Below are positions 42,401 to 45,820 of a stretch of 45,820 nt of DNA, one piece after another. How positions within the stretch are numbered: position 1 is the stretch's first letter; every line of letters begins with the position of its first letter. The stretch is from assembly GCF_000473065.1 (NCBI RefSeq), contig NZ_AXAZ01000067.1:1-45820 (forward strand). The letters run 5' to 3'. This DNA comes from Bradyrhizobium sp. WSM1743. Lineage in GTDB: Bacteria; Pseudomonadota; Alphaproteobacteria; Rhizobiales; Xanthobacteraceae. The position numbers were made by a program, and so were the translations under genes. The notes beneath the pieces were generated by a model. The model was not told where the DNA came from and searched no databases. It was given only the letters and a program-made list of their open reading frames with translations.

Positions 42401-42410
42401 AGCGGGATGG

Positions 42411-42439
42411 TTCACCTCTCCCCTTCGGGGAGAGGTGAA
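42411..42439. terminator. Long palindromic hairpin between convergent operons
   Basis: TTCACCTCTCCCC pairs perfectly with GGGGAGAGGTGAA around a TTC loop (13 bp). It lies 10 bp after the xdh stop and 32 bp before the stop of the convergent uraD/uraH gene. There is no U-tract. The sequence resembles common rhizobial intergenic palindromes, and it probably insulates the two operons. Confidence 0.6.
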
Positions 42440-42471
42440 GCACGGGGCGGCGCGCCCGCCCACAGCATGCT

Positions 42472-43359
42472 CTAGCTGCCGCGATAGGTCGAGTAGCTCC
42501 ACGGCGTGACCAGCAGCGGCACGTGGTAATGGCTTTCCGGCTCGCTGATCGCAAAGCGCAGCGGGATCTCGTCGAGGAACGGCGGGTCCGACAGCGGCAC
42601 ATTGCGCTCGGCGTAATATTTGGCAACGCGGAATCGGAGCTCGTAGCGGCCGATCGGCAGCGGGCGACCGCCGATCAGCGGCTGGTCGGTGCGGCCGTCG
42701 GCATTGGTCACCGCGCGCGCGATGACGCGGCTCTCGCCAAGGCTCGCAAGCTCCACGAGCTCAACCGGGATGCCCGGCGCGGGCTTGCCAATGTGATTGT
42801 CCAGCACATGCGTGGAGAGGCGGCCGTGCACCTTCAGCCGGTCGCCCGCGATGACGAGCTGATCAAGCCGCAGCGCGGAGATGCGCCCAATTTCCTCGAT
42901 CGCACGCCGCGTCTCGGTCTTGGCGATGTTGAGCAGCCGCGTCTCGAAGTCGCGCAGCACGGAATCCTTGGTGTGACGGCGCACGCAGACGATGTAGGGG
43001 AAGCCGAACTTGTTGCGGTAGGCGTTGTTGGCACGCTCGAACGCCGCATATTCGGCTTCGGACAGCCGGTCGAGCCCGGCGCTGTTCTGCTCGTCGGTCG
43101 ATTCCGCCGTGAGGCCGGCGGCGCGCTGCGTCTTGTTGGCGAGATCGGGATGCGCCCGGATCAGCGCCAGCTGCACGTCAGGCTCCGCGCTCTGGATCGC
43201 CGCCATTAGCGCGGCGTGCAGCTGATTGACGCCGGCGAACGGCCGTTTTGCCGCGAGCTGCTCGGCGATCCATGGCGAATATTCGACGACATTGGCGAGC
43301 GCCGCGACGAAGTCGGCCTTGCTTGCAGCATTGAGATCGGCGAGCGAAACTTGCGACAT
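42472..43359 (-). CDS. uraD/uraH: Fused OHCU decarboxylase (UraD) and hydroxyisourate hydrolase (UraH)
   Basis: 295 residues performing the two steps after urate oxidation: 5-hydroxyisourate is hydrolysed and OHCU decarboxylated to S-allantoin. N-terminal UraD (about 1-165) carries RAHPDLA (His70) and NKFGFPYIVCV. C-terminal UraH (about 178-295), transthyretin-like, has LSTHVLDNHIGKPAPG (His184) and the final YRGS tetrapeptide. The order UraD-UraH is the same as in plant allantoin synthase. The ATG at 43359 lies 7 bp after the puuE stop in an operon of DUF3830-puuE-uraD/uraH. No urate oxidase is present in the window. Confidence 0.92.
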   Translation of the reverse strand: MSQVSLADLNAASKADFVAALANVVEYSPWIAEQLAAKRPFAGVNQLHAALMAAIQSAEPDVQLALIRAHPDLANKTQRAAGLTAESTDEQNSAGLDRLSEAEYAAFERANNAYRNKFGFPYIVCVRRHTKDSVLRDFETRLLNIAKTETRRAIEEIGRISALRLDQLVIAGDRLKVHGRLSTHVLDNHIGKPAPGIPVELVELASLGESRVIARAVTNADGRTDQPLIGGRPLPIGRYELRFRVAKYYAERNVPLSDPPFLDEIPLRFAISEPESHYHVPLLVTPWSYSTYRGS

Positions 43360-43366
43360 CACACCT

Positions 43367-44302
43367 TCATCCGATCTCGAACGCGTCGGCGGCAAGATGC
43401 GTGTGCTTGTCGTGCCAATGCTGCGCGATCTGCAGCCGGGTCGGCACCCAGACGCGATCGTGCTTGCGGATGTAGTCCAGGAAGCGGATCAGCCCCGCGG
43501 CGCGACCGGGCCGGCCGGCGAGGCGGCAGTGCAGGCCGACAGACATCATCTTCGGCGCAGTCTCACCTTCCGCATAGAGCACGTCGAACGCGTCCTTCAG
43601 ATAGGTGTAGAACTGCTCGCCTTCGGCAAAGCCCTGCGGGTTAATGAACCGCATGTCGTTGGCATCCAGCGTATAGGGAATGATGAGCTGCTTGCCGTTC
43701 GCGCCCCTGACCCAATAGGGCAGATCGTCGGCATAGGAGTCGCAGAGATAGAGGAAGCCGCCTTCCTCCATCAGCAGCCGGTTGGTGTTGATCGAGGAGC
43801 GCCCGGTGTACCAGCCGAGCGGCCGCGATCCGGTCGCCTCGATATGGACGCGAATGGACTCCGCGATCTCGGCGCGCTCCTGCGCCTCGGTCATGTCCTT
43901 GTGCTCGATCCATTTCAGGCTGTGGCTGGCGATGTCCCAGCCTGACTCCCTCATCGCCGCGACGATCTCGGGATTGCGCTTGAGCGCGGTGGCGACACCG
44001 AACACGGTGGTCGGCCATTTGCGCTCGGTGAACATCCGCCACAGCCGCCAGAAGCCGGCGCGCGAGCCGTATTCGAACATGGATTCGATGTTGGCATGGC
44101 GCTGACCGGGCCAGGGCTGCGCGCCGAGCACGTCGGACAGGAACGCTTCCGAGGCGCGATCGCCGTGCAGGATGTTGTTCTCGCCGCCCTCCTCGAAATT
44201 GACGACGAACTGCACCGCGACCCGCGCATTGCCAGGCCATTGCGGATGCGGCGGATTGCGGCCGTAACCGCGGAGATCGCGCGGGTAGCGGGGCTCAGTC
44301 AC
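43367..44302 (-). CDS. puuE: Allantoinase PuuE (polysaccharide deacetylase-like)
   Basis: 311 residues. Metal-independent allantoinase family of the NodB fold, opening the allantoin ring to allantoate. Conserved segments are VAVQFVVNFEEGGE (about 28-41), HANIESMFEYGSRAGFWRL, GWDIASHSLKWIEH and LGWYTGRSSINTNRLL, characteristic of PuuE. GTG 44302 follows directly after the DUF3830 stop (no gap), so translation is coupled. Next in line is the UraD-UraH fusion. The complete PuuE motif set and the operon partner make this assignment secure. Confidence 0.92.
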   Translation of the reverse strand: MTEPRYPRDLRGYGRNPPHPQWPGNARVAVQFVVNFEEGGENNILHGDRASEAFLSDVLGAQPWPGQRHANIESMFEYGSRAGFWRLWRMFTERKWPTTVFGVATALKRNPEIVAAMRESGWDIASHSLKWIEHKDMTEAQERAEIAESIRVHIEATGSRPLGWYTGRSSINTNRLLMEEGGFLYLCDSYADDLPYWVRGANGKQLIIPYTLDANDMRFINPQGFAEGEQFYTYLKDAFDVLYAEGETAPKMMSVGLHCRLAGRPGRAAGLIRFLDYIRKHDRVWVPTRLQIAQHWHDKHTHLAADAFEIG

Positions 44303-44716
44303 TCAGACTTCCTCGAAGCGGATCGGCAGCGCGCCCTTCCACAGCACACTCTTGCCCAGGGTCGCCAGATTCTCCAGGCCCGAGGTCAGCGTGATGAAAT
44401 GGTTGCCGGCGAGCTGGCCCATCTTGCTCGCAAAGTGCACGCCGCCATAGGCCAGCAGGATCTCGGTTTCGCTGATGCCGCCCGGGTACAGGATGATCTG
44501 GCCGGGCGCGGGATAGCTGGTGTGGTTCTCATAGCCCACGCCAAAATCGAGATCGCCGAGCGGCATCCACACGCCCTCGCCGCTCCAGCGCACATGGATG
44601 ATGTGGCTTTCGAACGGCAGCGCCTTGCGGAAGGCAGCGACGGTCTTGGGCGCCAGTTGCTCCTCGAAACGGGCATCGAAGGTGAAATCGCCGGCGCGGA
44701 TAACGAGTTTGCTCAT
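44303..44716 (-). CDS. DUF3830-family protein, first gene of the ureide operon
   Basis: 137 residues, no signal or membrane segment. The chain alternates strands, with FESHIIHVRWSGEGVWMPL, DFGVGYENHTSYPAPGQIIL and ISETEILLAYGGVHFASKMG. DUF3830 is reported as a cyclophilin-like beta-barrel. Its biochemical role is unknown to me. Conserved polar residues (His, Glu, Tyr in YENHTSYP) could line a pocket. It is the promoter-proximal gene of an operon with puuE and uraD/uraH, with stop and start of DUF3830 and puuE abutting, which strongly ties it to purine/ureide use, either as an unlinked step, a binding protein or a chaperone. AGAGAGATGAG lies before the ATG. Confidence 0.8.
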   Translation of the reverse strand: MSKLVIRAGDFTFDARFEEQLAPKTVAAFRKALPFESHIIHVRWSGEGVWMPLGDLDFGVGYENHTSYPAPGQIILYPGGISETEILLAYGGVHFASKMGQLAGNHFITLTSGLENLATLGKSVLWKGALPIRFEEV

Positions 44717-44761
44717 CTCATCTCTCTGGATCGGGGGCTGAAGGCCCCACGGGGAACTTTC

Positions 44762-44777
44762 AGCAAAAAGCACTCCA
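44762..44777 (-). promoter_or_regulatory. Sigma-54-like promoter of the ureide operon
   Basis: On the minus strand TGGAGTGCTTTTTGCT has GG and GC ten bases apart and an excellent TTGCT -12 element, but a weak -24 (TGGAGTG against TGGCACG). It lies 46 bp before the DUF3830 start. It is the third such site here, after dctA and xdh. Confidence 0.45.
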
Positions 44778-44806
44778 TCGGGCTTCGCGCAAGGGGCGGG
44801 GTCGCA

Positions 44807-45091
44807 TCACCTGCGGTCGTAGGACCAGCCGAAAATGCCGCTCCGCCGCACCTCCGGCTCCGGCTCGGCGGCAGTCGCGGGCGGCGCCTCCTTCAGTTCC
44901 GCCTGCGGCGGCGGTGCCGGCGGTGCCGGCAGGTTCTCGCATTTCATGGAATAGACCAGCTTGCCGTCCGCGGTCCGCCCGATCGGCGCGCAGGGGTCCG
45001 GATGCGCCGCAGCGGTCTTCGGTGTCATCTTGACTTGCGCGGCCGCGGGCGAAGCGATCAGCAACAGGACCAGCAGATATCTCGACATCAT
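44807..45091 (-). CDS. Small secreted proline-rich protein (94 aa)
   Basis: Double ATG (MMSRYLLVLLLIASPAAAQ) with AGGCGAC before it. The signal peptide is followed by a mature protein with two cysteines (DPCAPIG and MKCENLP; likely a disulfide), then a long Pro/Ala/Glu-rich stretch (PAPPAPPPQAELKEAPP) and a C-terminal GIFGWSYDRR. This points to a periplasmic or envelope-linked protein with a flexible linker. No family recognised. It lies upstream of, and in the same direction as, the ureide operon but has its own start region. Confidence 0.6.
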   Translation of the reverse strand: MMSRYLLVLLLIASPAAAQVKMTPKTAAAHPDPCAPIGRTADGKLVYSMKCENLPAPPAPPPQAELKEAPPATAAEPEPEVRRSGIFGWSYDRR

Positions 45092-45310
45092 TGTCGCCTG
45101 GAAACTCGATTGGCCCCATTGAACCGGATTGCGGCGGGCAAGTCCATCGGCGCCGCGGGCACGATTGCCGAATATTTGGCCGGGACCAAACAATTTGCTC
45201 GCTCCATCGTGATGGCGGCGCCGCTGATATTCGGCAAGCCACATCGCCATGTTAGCCGCGACGACGACAACATTTCTCATAGCCGGAGCGTCGTCACGGG
45301 AGAAACAACG

Positions 45311-45529
45311 ATGCAAAAGACTCTTGCCCTTCTCGGCGCCATGCTGATTGCCGCCGCCACCGTCCAGACCGCCGCCGCGAGCGACCGCCACCACGCCCGC
45401 AAGGCGCAACGCACTCCCATCACCCAATCGGTCCGCGACTCCAATGCCGCGCTCTGGCCGTCGCAGCCGACGACGCCCGACTGGTCGCGCTATGTCAACG
45501 GCGCGATGTCGGCACCGGCGGGGCGGTGA
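45311..45529 (+). CDS. Small secreted hypothetical protein (72 aa)
   Basis: GGGAGA lies seven bases before ATG. A signal peptide (MQKTLALLGAMLIAAATVQTAAA) precedes a basic, histidine-containing mature chain (SDRHHARKAQRTPITQSVRD) with no cysteine, ending MSAPAGR. Short exported proteins like this are frequent in Bradyrhizobium; function unknown. It is divergent from the proline-rich secreted protein, with a shared 219-bp control region. Confidence 0.6.
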   Translation: MQKTLALLGAMLIAAATVQTAAASDRHHARKAQRTPITQSVRDSNAALWPSQPTTPDWSRYVNGAMSAPAGR

Positions 45530-45539
45530 TTTGCTGGTG

Positions 45540-45715
45540 CGTTGCATGTCGGCTCTTGCTCGCGTGTCCCGGACCAGCCGCACCGCGTGAAGCGTTGCGG
45601 CGCAGAGCCGGGACCCAGGGCGACACGGGAAGACGCGGTGAGATGGGCCCCGGCTCTGCAGTGCACTGCTGAAGGAGCGCTGCGCTGCATCCGGGGCACG
45701 AGAGCGGAATTTGGC
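45540..45715. repeat. Dispersed intergenic repeat, family A
   Basis: A GC-rich non-coding stretch containing CCGGGACCCAGGGCGACAC, GGGCCCCGGCTCTGCAGTGC and AAGGAGCGCTGCGCTGCATC. I associate such sequence with many intergenic copies in Bradyrhizobium and Rhodopseudomonas. It has internal stem potential around CCGGCTCTG/CAGAGCCGG. No gene is present. The identification is from memory of genome context, not computed. Confidence 0.5.
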
Positions 45716-45734
45716 GCACGCACTCTCCTCCTCG

Positions 45735-45820
45735 TCATTGCGAGCGCAGCGACTTGTCCGCCGAAGCCTCGGCGAAGGCGGAAGCAATCCAGAGTGTCCC
45801 CGCGGAGGGATTCTGGATTG
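45735..45820. repeat. Dispersed intergenic repeat, family B, cut by window end
   Basis: Contains CGTCATTGCGAGCGCAGCGA and a palindrome CAATCCAGA (45785-45793) with TCTGGATTG (45812-45820) around GCGGAGGGA. This motif type is widespread in Bradyrhizobium intergenic regions. The window ends inside or right at the second arm, so the 3' extent is unknown. Confidence 0.55.

Noticed and set aside
38717..42502. 1261-codon open frame on the minus strand opposite xanthine dehydrogenase
   Set aside because: It mirrors the real XDH frames on the other strand, a common effect of high-GC codon use. It has no ribosome-binding site, and its product is composition noise.
1..45820. Prophage or integrative element spanning the window
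   Set aside because: No integrase, terminase, portal, capsid or attachment duplication is visible; only scattered phage-like small genes in the first 5 kb and the S24 island.

Overview
The window looks like a chromosomal segment of a GC-rich alphaproteobacterium, most likely Bradyrhizobium or a close relative. This is inferred from the high GC, the genes present (phasin, GcrA-type regulator, DctA, BMP-type purine ABC transporter, xanthine dehydrogenase, PuuE) and dispersed intergenic repeats of a kind I associate with that genus. No rRNA, tRNA, CRISPR array, transposase or integrase was recognised.

Layout. Positions 1-6.4 kb are a gene-poor, decayed stretch. It holds a broken GNAT acetyltransferase, two overlapping small membrane proteins of phage-holin flavour, a frameshifted FAD monooxygenase, a second broken gene of unknown function, several very small genes, and five good copies plus one relic of a repeat that joins promoter-like hexamers to a hairpin. 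Positions 6.4-16.7 kb carry an unusual Nramp-family transporter, arginase, and an envelope/signalling block: a CHASE2-PAS-GGDEF-EAL protein and a FecR-domain secreted protein on the minus strand, facing a TpsB (ShlB/FhaC) outer-membrane transporter, followed by an alpha/beta hydrolase. Positions 16.9-21 kb hold a phasin, small hypothetical genes and a compact regulatory island: an S24/LexA-like repressor, a divergent GcrA-like gene with a companion gene, and a downstream small gene. All three promoters carry the same short palindrome. Positions 21-28.5 kb hold a quinone oxidoreductase, a MoxR ATPase with a CoxE-like VWA protein, dctA with a clear sigma-54 promoter, and an unrecognised protein of about 457 residues.

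Positions 28.6-44.7 kb form a purine/ureide catabolic cluster. It contains allantoate amidohydrolase, a guanine-deaminase-like enzyme, an outer-membrane channel candidate, a four-gene BMP/ABC importer, 8-oxoguanine deaminase, xanthine dehydrogenase (FAD subunit plus a fused Fe-S/molybdenum subunit), a fused UraD-UraH enzyme, PuuE allantoinase and a DUF3830 protein. Together these could import purines and carry them to urate, then from hydroxyisourate to allantoate and beyond. The urate oxidase step is missing and must be supplied from elsewhere. Sigma-54-like promoters before xdh and before the DUF3830-puuE-uraD/uraH operon suggest nitrogen control. The window ends with two small secreted proteins and two further dispersed repeats.

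Most gene identities rest on motifs read by eye. Starts were chosen by ribosome-binding sites and alignment to the expected family start.
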